The notes: a model not told the origin generated them from the letters alone. 64,000 nucleotides of DNA from VBCG01 sp044226535 (GCA_044226535.1 JBGAGT010000014.1:1-64000), one strand, 5' to 3'. Positions 42,629 through 53,210 are shown, counted from the stretch's first letter. Translations and numbers: made by a program.

Positions 42629-42777
42629 TCATCCCCGCGAAAGCCGTCATCCCCGCGAAAGCCGTCATCCCCGCGAAGGCCGTCATCCCCGCGAAAGCGG
42701 GGACCCATGGATTCTCGCCTGCGCGGGAATGACGTTGTGCGTCCGTCATCCCCGCGAAAGCGGGGACCCATACGACC
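42629..42777. repeat. Tandem run of repeat arms
   Basis: Three 18-base truncated arms in a row (GTCATCCCCGCGAAAGCC) are followed by full arms and an inverted arm ending GGGAATGAC. The tandem truncated arms look like slippage or repeated partial duplication. Not a CRISPR array: there are no unique spacers. Confidence 0.85.
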
Positions 42778-43359
42778 TCACCCTTCACCGCGGATGATCC
42801 TCAAGGCCGCGCGAAGATTGGCACGCGGCGCCGAAGGACGCCCAACGTAGCACTCCAGAGCTTCCCTGGCCCGCGCTTCGAGCGTCCCCGCGTCGAGCAA
42901 TCCCAGGCGCGCCAGGTCCCTGATGTCCTCGCGATCGCGATCGGAGAATCGGCCGAGCTTGGATATCGCGAGATCGATGGGGGTCAGCACGCGTACGTCG
43001 ATCACCCGCTTGTCCACCCCGTGCAGCTCGACGGGTTGCGCCTCGTCGAAGGCGGACTCATGCAAGGGGCCCAGCGTGTCGTTGTAGTTGGCGTCGAGGT
43101 AAACCGATCGGGGCTCGCCCTCGTCGTCGGTATACGTCTCGACCAGGTCGTCTGGCAGGTGGATGCGCAGCGAGAGCGTGGCGTCCACGTCCTGCGATAC
43201 GCGAATCCCCGTATGCAGGAAGGCGGCGGCACCTCCGGCGACGACCACACGCATCGGCAGGCGCCCGCGCGGCACATCCGCGAGCATGGGTGCGAGCCGG
43301 GCGAGCAATCGCGCGATGGCGTCGCGATAGCCGGCATCGCCGCGCGGCGCGTCGCTCAT
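42778..43359 (-). CDS. DUF6036-like nucleotidyltransferase-fold protein
   Basis: A protein of 193 residues. MRVVVAGGAAAFLHTG and VSQDVDATLSLRIHLPDD fit the G-G...D-x-D core of a minimal nucleotidyltransferase, and VRVLTPIDLAISKLGRFSDR then DREDIRDLARLGLLD matches the AbiEii/DUF6036 type. Such proteins act as toxins in AbiE-like modules. It overlaps the upstream gene by four bases (ATGA), which would then be the antitoxin. Confidence 0.8.
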   Translation of the reverse strand: MSDAPRGDAGYRDAIARLLARLAPMLADVPRGRLPMRVVVAGGAAAFLHTGIRVSQDVDATLSLRIHLPDDLVETYTDDEGEPRSVYLDANYNDTLGPLHESAFDEAQPVELHGVDKRVIDVRVLTPIDLAISKLGRFSDRDREDIRDLARLGLLDAGTLEARAREALECYVGRPSAPRANLRAALRIIRGEG

Positions 43360-43919
43360 GGCGCGAGCGCGCCGGCCCGCGACAGGGCACGCCGGTCCTG
43401 GCCGCCGTCGCGCGCTTTCGTGACGGCCCGCTCGGCGCGCACGAGCTTGAACAGGCGCGGCAGCGTGATGGGCGTCGCATCGAGCCAGCGACGATAGCCG
43501 CGCTCGTCGACCATGCCCGGCTGCAGCTCGCGCGCGATCGCGAGCAGTCGAGCGCGCGGAACGTCCCGATCACCCGCCAGCGCGATTGCGAGGCCCGCGA
43601 GGAAAGCATCGGCGTGGCCCGTCGCGCGAAAGCGCTCGACGGTCCAGGGTCCGATTGCGAGGCGCGCGAGCTCGGTCTCCTGCTCGCGCGAAAGGCGCAG
43701 GGGAAAGCGTTCGCGCATCGCCCATTCGGCTGCGGCGCGCGCCAGCGCATCGCTGGCGTTCGCGGCATCGCTCAACAACGCGATCGCGGCGACGCTGCGC
43801 CGCGCGTTGGCGTCCAGCCGGACTTGCACCAGCTTCCCGCCGCGGCCGGCAAGCGCGAGGCGCGACCGCCGCATCCGGGCGGCGGGTGACGAGTCTGTGT
43901 GCGTACGGGGTCGAGCCAT
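43356..43919 (-). CDS. Putative antitoxin-like partner of the nucleotidyltransferase
   Basis: A protein of 187 residues, Arg/Ala rich. The N-terminus (MARPRTHTDSSPAARMRRSR then LALAGRGGKLVQVRLD) could be a DNA-binding arm with a ribbon-helix-helix-like part; the rest is helical and unrecognised (PWTVERFRATGHADAFLAGL, QPGMVDERGYRRWLDATPI). The ATG at 43919 directly abuts a 30-base palindrome, as expected for an autoregulating antitoxin. The function is inferred only from layout. Confidence 0.65.
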   Translation of the reverse strand: MARPRTHTDSSPAARMRRSRLALAGRGGKLVQVRLDANARRSVAAIALLSDAANASDALARAAAEWAMRERFPLRLSREQETELARLAIGPWTVERFRATGHADAFLAGLAIALAGDRDVPRARLLAIARELQPGMVDERGYRRWLDATPITLPRLFKLVRAERAVTKARDGGQDRRALSRAGALAP

Positions 43920-43949
43920 GGGAATAATGTAACACGTTACATTATTCCC
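43920..43949 (-). promoter_or_regulatory. Operator-like palindrome abutting the start codon
   Basis: Arms GGGAATAATGTAAC and GTTACATTATTCCC (14 bases each) around a two-base centre; the last base touches the ATG at 43919. It contains A/T-rich hexamers suited to a -10 box, so transcription may start at or near the ATG and the message may be leaderless. The regulator is probably the first gene product. Confidence 0.65.
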
Positions 43950-44005
43950 TGCCACGCCAATGACTTGCGCGCGTTTCCCGGCACTCGCCCACGCCTTTCC
44001 GGGGA

Positions 44006-45391
44006 TCAATCGGCGTTTCGCGCCAGCAGCTTCTCCAGGGCTTGCACGCGCGCGTGCAAGGCTGCGTTGGCCGCGCGCTGCGCCTCGAGCTTGTCGTTCA
44101 GCCCCTTGATGGCGGCGAGCGCGACGCCGTCGGCGTCGACAGTGGCGATGTGACGGTCGTCGTGGCCAAGGCCGAACGCCTCGCGGAAGTCCTGCGACAC
44201 GGGACCGAGGTGACGGACACGGTGCCCTTCGGCGATGTAGTTCCAGCTCTTGACCGGCATCGCGGCGACGCGCGCGAGCACGTCGGCGGGGTCGACGTCC
44301 ACGAAATTCTCCTTCGACGCGCGGTCGCTCTGCGACGACCACGTGCCGGAGCCCGGCCCCACGTACACGGCGCTGGTAGGCGTGCCGAAGCCGTTGATGC
44401 CGGTCACGAACCACACGCCGCCTGTGGCGCGGACGTTGAAGGTGTTGGTCGCGTCGGCCCAGCCGCCGGGGATGGTCGAAGGATCGAACAGGAAGCCGGT
44501 GTGGCCGTCGGCCCAGACGAACTCGCCGGGGGCCGCGGCTCTTGCGGCGGCGCCAGCCGCGAACGCGTAGCTGCCGATGGCGGCGTTGGCGTAGCCCCCG
44601 GCCACGGTGCTATGGCTGCCCTGCGCCCAGTTCGACGAGCCGCCCACGACGACCGCGCCCGGCGCACTCGCCCTGTTGTAGGCACCACCGCCGACGGCGG
44701 AGCTGTCGCCGGTGGCGACGTTGTGCGCCCCGCCGCCGACCGTGGCGTAATACGTCGCCGCGTTGGAAAAGCCCCCGGCCACGGTGCCGAACGCGCCGTT
44801 GTCGAAGTTTCCATCGGTGTCACCGGCGATGTTGCCCGCCCCGCCGCCCACCGTGCCGAAGTTGTCGGTGACGCTGTTCTGGCAACCGTACGCGTAGTCG
44901 CAGGGGTTCCCGTGTTGCGAATTGCCCGCCATCCCGCCGCCCGCGATGGTCGCGCCGTCGACGTCGTACGCGCCGTTGTTCACGTAGCCCGCGATCACGC
45001 GCGCCGCGCCGCTCGGACGCGGCTCGATGCGCAAGCCGCGCTGGCCGGCGGCAACCAGTTGCACCGTTTGCTGGTCGAGCGTCCCGATCGCGGCGGTCGA
45101 CCCGAAGGTATTCCCGCCCTGCAGGAACGTCGCCTTTGTCGCGAGGCGGTTCATGAACAACGCCATTTGCAAGCGGGTGACGAAGTCGTTGGGACAGTAG
45201 TGCGCAGCGTCGCTGCAGCCGAGGGTGATGCCGCGGTCCTTCATGAAGGTCACCGCAGGGCAGTAGGCGCTGTCGGCGCCGTCCACGTCGACGAAGCCGT
45301 CGCAGGGTGCGGCGCTCGCTGACGAGGTGACGGCAATGGAAAGGAGTGCAGTCAGGCAGCCGACGACGGCCACCGCGGAACGGGCAGGCAT
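44006..45391 (-). CDS. Secreted SLH-like / YadA-head-repeat / S74-chaperone protein, longest copy
   Basis: A protein of 461 residues, the longest of the family. A signal peptide ends near TSSASA; the cysteine-rich module runs from CDGFVDVDGADSAYC to YCPNDFVTRLQMALFMNRLA. An extra segment with two further cysteines (NPCDYAYGCQNS) precedes many head repeats (GTVGGGAGNIAGD, STVAGGYANAAIGSYAF). The S74 domain begins at QSDRASKENF, followed by HLGPVSQDFREAFGL and a terminal coiled coil (KLEAQRAANAALHARVQALE). The ATG at 45391 has GGGGATCGAC upstream, a shortened form of the shared leader. Confidence 0.83.
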   Translation of the reverse strand: MPARSAVAVVGCLTALLSIAVTSSASAAPCDGFVDVDGADSAYCPAVTFMKDRGITLGCSDAAHYCPNDFVTRLQMALFMNRLATKATFLQGGNTFGSTAAIGTLDQQTVQLVAAGQRGLRIEPRPSGAARVIAGYVNNGAYDVDGATIAGGGMAGNSQHGNPCDYAYGCQNSVTDNFGTVGGGAGNIAGDTDGNFDNGAFGTVAGGFSNAATYYATVGGGAHNVATGDSSAVGGGAYNRASAPGAVVVGGSSNWAQGSHSTVAGGYANAAIGSYAFAAGAAARAAAPGEFVWADGHTGFLFDPSTIPGGWADATNTFNVRATGGVWFVTGINGFGTPTSAVYVGPGSGTWSSQSDRASKENFVDVDPADVLARVAAMPVKSWNYIAEGHRVRHLGPVSQDFREAFGLGHDDRHIATVDADGVALAAIKGLNDKLEAQRAANAALHARVQALEKLLARNAD

Positions 45392-45449
45392 GTCGATCCC
45401 CTTGACGCCAGGAAGGCGCGAGGCGATTCTGCGCCCGGGTGGCGGAGCT

Positions 45450-45549
45450 GTCATCCCCGCGAAAGCACTGTCATCCCCGCGAAAGCGGGGACCCCGTCAT
45501 CCCCGCGAAAGCGGGGACCCCGTCATCCCCGCGAAAGCGGGGACCCAGC
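45450..45549. repeat. Tandem repeat arms upstream of the S74 gene
   Basis: One truncated and three full arms in the same orientation, joined by only one or two bases. They lie between the S74 gene and the GIY-YIG gene. Confidence 0.85.
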
Positions 45550-45628
45550 TTCCCCCCCGCGCGGCCCCGCCGAAATCCCACCCAAACGGCCTATCGCCCG
45601 ATCACCCCTCTCTCTCCGACACTGCGGC

Positions 45629-45988
45629 ATGCCGAGCCCGGAGCGAAGCTTCCACGTCTACATCCTCGCGTCTCGCCGCAACGGAACGCTGTACACGGGC
45701 GTCACTTCCAACTTGGTGAAGCGTATCTGGGAGCATCGCGAAGGCCGGGTCGAAGGATTCACGCGCAAGTATCACGTCCATCGCCTGGTGTGGTTCGAAG
45801 GGCATGTCGAACCTGTCGCTGCGATCACGCGTGAAAAGCAGATCAAGCACTGGAACCGCGCCTGGAAAATCGCGCTGATCGTGCGCGACAACCCGCAATG
45901 GCGTGATCGGTATCCGGAGATCGTCGGCGATGGGCCCCCAACCGTCGTTCCCGCGGTCATCCCCGCGCAAGCGGGAACCCGGCCGTAA
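45629..45988 (+). CDS. GIY-YIG nuclease-domain protein
   Basis: A protein of 119 residues. FHVYILASRRNGTLYTGVTS is the GIY-YIG strand pair (here VYI...YTG), followed by NLVKRIWEHREGRVEGFTRK and EKQIKHWNRAWKIALI, the usual pattern of small stand-alone UPF0213-like proteins. The last 14 or so residues (VVPAVIPAQAGTRP) are encoded by a palindromic-repeat arm, so the repeat supplies the tail and stop. It lies over what should be the body of a ParE-type toxin gene on the other strand. Confidence 0.88.
   Translation: MPSPERSFHVYILASRRNGTLYTGVTSNLVKRIWEHREGRVEGFTRKYHVHRLVWFEGHVEPVAAITREKQIKHWNRAWKIALIVRDNPQWRDRYPEIVGDGPPTVVPAVIPAQAGTRP
45956..45985. repeat. Repeat arm forming the end of the GIY-YIG gene
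   Basis: An arm of the CCCGCGCAAGCGGGAA subtype. It is followed by CCGTAACCCTGTTCAGACCCC, which also occurs at 46389-46409, so the same junction sequence is present twice about 400 bases apart. Confidence 0.8.
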
Positions 45989-46005
45989 CCCTGTTCAGAC
46001 CCCGT

Positions 46006-46089
46006 GGGTCGCTGTCGCGCCTCGTACCACCTGTAAGCGATGCGGAGGTCGTCTTCGGCGCTGGGCCGAAGGATGACCACATGCGTCAT
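46006..46089 (-). pseudogene. Truncated ParE/RelE-type toxin
   Basis: From the ATG at 46089 the frame reads MTHVVILRPSAEDDLRIAYR and WYEARQRP, the standard start of ParE-like toxins, and overlaps the antitoxin stop by four bases. After 28 residues it runs into the repeat arm and the antisense of the GIY-YIG gene, so about 70 residues are lost. The frame stays open to 45772 but that part is artefact. Confidence 0.72.
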
Positions 46090-46307
46090 TCGCCTTTGCG
46101 GATACGCGCAAATGCCTCTTCGAGAGTGCTCCCCGCGCGCGGATTGGCTTGATAGTCCGCGAGCCGGCGGTCAAGCTCGTCTCGCTGCCATTCGGTGAGT
46201 GGCAGCGATTCTGGTAGGCCGGAAATACTGTCCCAGATGGCCTCGACCAACCGTACGCGCTCGGCAACGGGAAGTTCGAGGATTTCGGCGACCAATGCAC
46301 TCTTCAT
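46086..46307 (-). CDS. Addiction-module antitoxin (Unstab_antitox-like)
   Basis: A protein of 73 residues from the ATG at 46307 (the frame extends to 46337): MKSALVAEILELPVAERVRL, VEAIWDSISGLPESLPLTEW, RDELDRRLADYQANP. This matches the short antitoxins of TIGR02574/PF09720 that pair with ParE-like toxins. The partner has been truncated, so this is an orphan. Confidence 0.85.
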   Translation of the reverse strand: MKSALVAEILELPVAERVRLVEAIWDSISGLPESLPLTEWQRDELDRRLADYQANPRAGSTLEEAFARIRKGE

Positions 46308-46360
46308 CTGCATCAGCGGATCACCCTTCGGAATCAATCGCCTATCTTGGGCGGTTACCC

Positions 46361-46504
46361 GTCATCCCCGCGAAAGCGGGGACCCAGCCGTAACCCTGTT
46401 CAGACCCCATGGGTCCCCGCTTGCGCGGGGATGACGGCGTGCTGTGGGTCCCTGCTTGCGCGGGGATGACGGCGATGGAGATCGCCGCTTGCGCTGGGGA
46501 TGAC
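46361..46504. repeat. Mixed repeat cluster
   Basis: One arm in forward orientation, the spacer GCCGTAACCCTGTTCAGACC, then three inverted arms, the last two with base changes (CCTGCTTGCGCGGGG and CCGCTTGCGCTGGGG). A decaying gradient of arms is visible from left to right. Confidence 0.85.
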
Positions 46505-46508
46505 GCTT

Positions 46509-46706
46509 TCAGGCGGCTACTTGCTCGTACGAAAAGGCGGGGATGTCCGTACGCCGGGAAGCATGCTCGACCGTAATGCTGCAGATGTTCCCCTCGGCAT
46601 CGAAATCGACTAGCGTGTCCTCATCGAGGTCTCGAGTTTCAGCGACGTCGACGTTGCGGAACTCGATTAGAAGCGTGTCGGTCGCCGAGAAATACCGAAT
46701 CTTCAT
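46509..46706 (-). CDS. DUF2283 protein
   Basis: A protein of 65 residues: MKIRYFSATDTLLIEFRNVD, DLDEDTLVDFDAEGNICSIT, VEHASRR. This is the DUF2283 pattern. The gene overlaps its upstream partner by four bases (ATGA). Such pairs with a small DUF4258-like protein look like toxin-antitoxin modules, but activity is not established. Confidence 0.85.
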   Translation of the reverse strand: MKIRYFSATDTLLIEFRNVDVAETRDLDEDTLVDFDAEGNICSITVEHASRRTDIPAFSYEQVAA

Positions 46707-46939
46707 GGCTGAAAACGCCGGTCGAAAAATGCATTGTGGACCGTTTCTCCGTCTGCGAGCAAGACAACTCGCAAGTAACGATTCCCCATTTCAGGGACGG
46801 CAATCCATCGTCTGATGCGCCCATCGGCTTGCACCGATTCGTAGATGGGGGCACGGAGGGCCGCTTCGATCCATTCCTCGCGGATCGCCGCCCGGTCAGG
46901 CCGTGAGCGGATCTCGGCGAAATACGCGGTCACCTTCAT
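46703..46939 (-). CDS. Small protein paired with DUF2283 (DUF4258-like)
   Basis: A protein of 78 residues: MKVTAYFAEIRSRPDRAAIR, EEWIEAALRAP, GRIRRWIAVPEMGNRYLRVV and a terminal VHNAFFDRRF. The layout of an N-terminal helix and three strands fits a compact RelE-like or DUF4258 fold, and it is found with DUF2283 genes. It is probably the toxin-like half of the pair; no catalytic residues can be named. Confidence 0.7.
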   Translation of the reverse strand: MKVTAYFAEIRSRPDRAAIREEWIEAALRAPIYESVQADGRIRRWIAVPEMGNRYLRVVLLADGETVHNAFFDRRFQP

Positions 46940-47003
46940 GCCCCTCGATGGTCAGCACGGGGCGATGGACAGGCAATGCGACGTTTGGTCGATGGCGGGG
47001 TGC

Positions 47004-47110
47004 GGTGGGTCCCCGCTTTCGCGGGGATGACGGGGCGGTGGGTCCCCGCTTTCGCGGGGATGACGGGGCGGTGGGTCCCCGCTTGCGCGGGGATGACGTG
47101 ACGCGGGATG
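47004..47110. repeat. Three tandem inverted arms
   Basis: Three nearly identical arms separated by GGGGCGGT, followed by a short GCGGGATGAC echo. They lie between the DUF2283 pair and the 3' end of terC, where they might also act as a terminator-like structure for the sucCD-terC transcript. Confidence 0.85.
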
Positions 47111-47114
47111 ACCG

Positions 47115-47798
47115 TCAACGGGCGCGGCTTCGGCGCTCCAGGAACTTCGCGACCGCCACCACGCCCACCGCGCAGGCCAGCGGGATGATCCAGTGCGCCG
47201 CATGCCCGAGGCCGTGCAGCCACGGCTCCAGCACCGGCTCGCGCACGAACATCTCGCCGGCGATGTAGCCCAGCAGCGCGCCGCCCGCGACGATCAGCAC
47301 GGGCATGCGCTCGATGAGCTTGAGGATCAACTGGCTGCCCACGATCACCAGCGGGATCGACACGACGAGGCCAAAGGTCAGCAATACCACGCTGCCCTTG
47401 GCCGCGGCCGCCACGCCCAGCACGTTGTCGAGGCTCATCACCAGGTCGGCGATGAGGATGGTCTTGATCGCGGCGAAGAGCTTGTCGCTGGCCGCGAGCT
47501 CCTCGCCCCCCTCCTCGTCGTCGTGGATGAGCTTGACGCCGATCCACAGCAGCAAGAGGCCGCCGACGAGCTTGAGCCACGGCAGCTCGAGCAACTGCAG
47601 CGCGAACACCGTGAGCACGATGCGCAGCACGATCGCGCCCGCCGCGCCCCAGAACACGCCCCACTTGCGCTGGTTCGGGGCGAGGTTGCGGCAGGCGAGC
47701 GCGATCACCACGGCGTTGTCGCCGCTGAGCAGGATGTTGACGACGACGATTTCGACCGCAGCCACCCAGAACTGCGGTTGGTAGATCTCTGCCAGCAC
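47115..47798 (-). CDS. TerC/YjbE-family integral membrane protein
   Basis: An inner-membrane protein of 227 residues with about seven segments. The TerC signatures are NILLSGDNAVVIALACRNL and LIADLVMSLDNVLGVAAAA, each with the Asp-Asn pair implicated in metal-ion transport. Family members export manganese or relate to tellurite resistance. The GTG at 47798 is one base after the sucD stop, so it is probably expressed with sucCD. Confidence 0.9.
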   Translation of the reverse strand: MLAEIYQPQFWVAAVEIVVVNILLSGDNAVVIALACRNLAPNQRKWGVFWGAAGAIVLRIVLTVFALQLLELPWLKLVGGLLLLWIGVKLIHDDEEGGEELAASDKLFAAIKTILIADLVMSLDNVLGVAAAAKGSVVLLTFGLVVSIPLVIVGSQLILKLIERMPVLIVAGGALLGYIAGEMFVREPVLEPWLHGLGHAAHWIIPLACAVGVVAVAKFLERRSRAR

Positions 47799-47799
47799 G

Positions 47800-48671
47800 C
47801 TACAGCACCGACTTGAGGAGCTTGCCCATTTCGGCCGGGTTGCGGGTGACCTTGATGCCGGCCGCCTCCATCGCCGCCAGCTTTTCCTGCGCGGTGCCCT
47901 TGCCCCCCGAGATGATCGCGCCGGCGTGACCCATGCGCTTGCCGGGCGGCGCGGTGACGCCCGCGATGAAGCCCACCACCGGCTTCTTCATGTTGGCCTT
48001 CACCCACGCGGCCGCGGCTTCCTCGTCGGTGCCGCCGATCTCGCCGATCATGATCACGGCGTCGGTTTCGGGGTCGTCGTTGAACATCTGCAGGATGTCG
48101 ATGTGCTTCAGCCCGTTGACCGGGTCGCCGCCGATGCCCACCGCCGTGCTCTGCCCGAGCCCGAGCTCGGTCAACTGCCCCACCGCCTCGTAGGTCAGCG
48201 TGCCCGAGCGCGAAACCACGCCGATGCGGCCCTTCTTGTGGATGTGGCCGGGCATGATGCCGATCTTGATTTCGTCGGGCGTGATGACGCCGGGGCAGTT
48301 GGGCCCGAGCAGCAGCGTCTTCTTGCCCTGCATCCTGTAGCGCGTGCGAATCATGTCGCGCACGGGGATGCCCTCGGTGATGCACACCACGAGGTCGAGG
48401 CCCGCGTCGACGGCCTCATCGATCGCGGCGGCCGCGAACGGCGGCGGCACGTAGATCACGCTCACCGTGGCACCGGTGGCCTGCTTGGCCTCCTTCACCG
48501 TGGCGTAGATGGGGATGCCCTCGAAGTCCTCGCCGGGCTTCTTCGGGTTGACGCCCGCTACGAAGCAGTTCTTGCCGTTGGCGTAGTCGCGGCACATCCG
48601 CGTGTGGAACTGGCCCGTCTTGCCGGTGATCCCCTGCGTGATCACCTTGGTGTTCTTGTCGACCAGGATGC

Positions 48672-48675
<4 letters not shown>
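47800..48675 (-). CDS. sucD: Succinyl-CoA synthetase, alpha subunit
   Basis: A TCA-cycle enzyme subunit of 291 residues that interconverts succinyl-CoA and succinate with ADP or GDP. CoA-binding segment ITQGITGKTGQFHTRM, LLGPNCPGVI and the phosphorylated His in GHAGAIISGGKGTAQEK are visible. The GTG start at 48675 overlaps the sucC stop (GTGA). The open frame upstream of it is a shadow inside sucC. Confidence 0.97.
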
Positions 48676-49877
<1,202 letters not shown>

Positions 49878-49947
49878 CGATCAATGCTCCGCTGACTCCT
49901 GGACTGCTGGGTGATCGGCGACGCATTGTTCGCCACGAAGATCCTTC

Positions 49948-50010
49948 GTCATTCCCGCGCAAGCGGGAACCCATGGGTCCCCGCTTTCGCGGGGATGACC
50001 GGGATGACGA
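49948..50010. repeat. Facing repeat arms upstream of sucC
   Basis: A forward arm of the ATTCCCGCGCAAGCGGGAA subtype abuts an inverted arm of the CCCCGCTTTCGCGGGG subtype with only ATG between, giving a long hairpin of two different subtypes. Confidence 0.85.
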
Positions 50011-50565
50011 CTAGCCTGCCGCCACGTCGCTGTCGGCCCGGTACCAGGCCGGGTAGTACCGGCGCACGGTCTCGGACGACGTCTCGAGCGCATGGCAGCG
50101 ATCGAGCTGGAAGGGCCTGGTCACGCCATCGTCTTCGCGTGTCAGGCCGGCGAACGCCTGGAAGGCGGCAGTGGGAAGATACCCGAGAAGTTCGGTCACG
50201 TGGGTACATCCCTTGACGCCGCCCAGCGCGTCCTGCAGCGCCCGGCGGAATCCGCGTCCGAGGTTGGTCCCCACCAGCTTGCGGTAGGCGGGCTCGATGG
50301 CGTCGCAACCGCCCCGATAGGGCACGCCGTCCATCGCCACCTCGATGTCCAGCACGTTGAGCGCGCGGTCGATGGTCAGGCGCGCCCACATTTCGTGGAT
50401 GGGCTCGCCGGGCTCGCGCACGCCGGTCATCAGCCGGTAGCGCTGGTCCTTGGTGTCGACGAGGTGGGCCTCGATGTCGAACAGGCCGTCGGCGCGGGCG
50501 TGGCCCTCGTAGGTCGCGTGCCGCTGGTGCAGGCGCTGGCGGGTGACGGGTTCGGAAAGGGGCAT
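50011..50565 (-). CDS. DUF2889 protein
   Basis: A protein of 184 residues of unknown function: RQRLHQRHATYEGHARADGL, FDIEAHLVDTKDQRY, IHEMWARLTIDRALNVLDIE, VKGCTHVTELLGYLPTAAFQ. The pattern identifies DUF2889. Members often sit near aromatic or steroid breakdown genes in betaproteobacteria, but no such genes are here. Conserved His, Cys and Asp residues in GCTHVTELL could form a metal or catalytic site. Confidence 0.88.
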   Translation of the reverse strand: MPLSEPVTRQRLHQRHATYEGHARADGLFDIEAHLVDTKDQRYRLMTGVREPGEPIHEMWARLTIDRALNVLDIEVAMDGVPYRGGCDAIEPAYRKLVGTNLGRGFRRALQDALGGVKGCTHVTELLGYLPTAAFQAFAGLTREDDGVTRPFQLDRCHALETSSETVRRYYPAWYRADSDVAAG

Positions 50566-50661
50566 GCGGGCGGCACCGGCCGGGCTCGCGCGCTTCGCGT
50601 CGCTGGCGGCCGGCGGCTACAATTCTGCGGAAGAAGAGCGATTTTACCGCGCCTACACCCC

Positions 50662-50766
50662 GTCATCCCCGCGTCCCGTCATTCCCGCGCAAGCGGGAAC
50701 CCATAGGTCCCCGCTTGCGCGGGGATGACCTGTGTCAGACGGGGACGACGGGGTATGGGGATGACG
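50662..50766. repeat. Repeat cluster upstream of glpK
   Basis: A truncated arm, a CCCGCGCAAGCGGGAA arm, an inverted CCCCGCTTGCGCGGGG arm, then two decayed GGGATGAC echoes ending seven bases before the ribosome site of glpK. The cluster occupies where the glpK promoter would be expected. Confidence 0.85.
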
Positions 50767-50783
50767 GCTCATGAGGAGATCCC

Positions 50784-52397
<1,614 letters not shown>

Positions 52398-52494
52398 CGG
52401 CCGCCGGCGGGCGCAAGCCTGCGCCGGTGCGCCGGCCGACACCGACCCGACGCCGGGCGCGCACGGCTGTCACCCTTCGATCGATAGGACGGCG

Positions 52495-53085
52495 TCAAGC
52501 CGCAAGCCCTCGCGCACGCACGAGGTCGTCCACCAGCGCGCGATGCAGCCGCTCGCGCGACGCCTCGTCGATGGCGCGCAGCACCGCCGAAGGGTGATAG
52601 GTGGCGACGACCTCCACGCCGTTGGGGTCGGTGAGCATGCGGGTGCGCGCCTCGCCCACCGCGATGCGCCTGCCCATCACCGCGCCCAGGGCGGTGGCGC
52701 CCAGCGCCACGATCACCTTCGGCGCCACGCTCGCGATCTCGCGCTCGAGGTAGATACGGCAGGCCTCGATCTCGCGCTGCGCGGGGGTCTTGTGGATGCG
52801 GCGAACGCCGCGCAGCTCGAAGCTGAAGTGCTTGACCGCATTGGTGACGAACACCGTCGCGGCGTCGATGCCCGCCTCCTTCAGCGCGCGGCGCAGCAGC
52901 TTGCCCGCGGGGCCGACGAAGGGCTTGCCGGCGAGGTCCTCGTCGTTGCCCGGCTGCTCGCCCACCAGCATCATCCGCGTGTGCGCAGGGCCGTCGCCGG
53001 GCACGCCCTGCGTGGCGCGCTCGCCCAGCGGGCAGCGCCTGCAGCGGTCGAGCTCGGGCTTGGAAGGCAGGTCGGGGTTGGCCAT
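52495..53085 (-). CDS. Uracil-DNA glycosylase family 4, UdgX-like
   Basis: A protein of 196 residues. Cys pair CRRCPLG near the N-terminus starts the 4Fe-4S site. Motif A is GEQPGNDEDLAGKPFVGPAG and the C-terminal motif is ATYHPSAVLRA. The segment GVRRIHKTP matches the R-loop (K/R-R-R-I-H) that defines UdgX, where the His forms a covalent link to the DNA after uracil removal. It is therefore likely a UdgX-type enzyme rather than an ordinary family-4 glycosylase. No partner genes adjoin. Confidence 0.88.
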   Translation of the reverse strand: MANPDLPSKPELDRCRRCPLGERATQGVPGDGPAHTRMMLVGEQPGNDEDLAGKPFVGPAGKLLRRALKEAGIDAATVFVTNAVKHFSFELRGVRRIHKTPAQREIEACRIYLEREIASVAPKVIVALGATALGAVMGRRIAVGEARTRMLTDPNGVEVVATYHPSAVLRAIDEASRERLHRALVDDLVRARGLAA

Positions 53086-53166
53086 GGAGGGACGCCGGGC
53101 AGCTCATTGTCGGCCCGCGCCGGGGAAAGCCCTTGTCCACCGCGGCAGTTGCATTCCGCGCGAAAT

Positions 53167-53199
53167 GTGCATATGCTCGCATTTATGGTGCATATGCAC
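53167..53199. promoter_or_regulatory. Tandem GTGCATATGC boxes upstream of marR
   Basis: GTGCATATGC at 53167-53176 and the perfect palindrome GTGCATATGCAC at 53188-53199, with centres 21 bases (two helical turns) apart, just upstream of the marR-type ATG at 53211. Very likely binding sites for that regulator. Confidence 0.65.
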
Positions 53200-53210
53200 G
53201 TAATCGGACG

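Noticed and set aside
42629..42777. Tandem 18-27 base repeats resembling a CRISPR array (also 47004-47110, 58331-58482, 45450-45549)
   Set aside because: Gaps between repeats are one to nine bases and themselves repeated, orientation flips within a cluster, arms belong to a genome-dispersed palindrome, and no cas gene is present.
45772..46089. A 105-residue intact ParE toxin
   Set aside because: Only the first 28 codons match; the rest is the antisense of a repeat and of the GIY-YIG gene.
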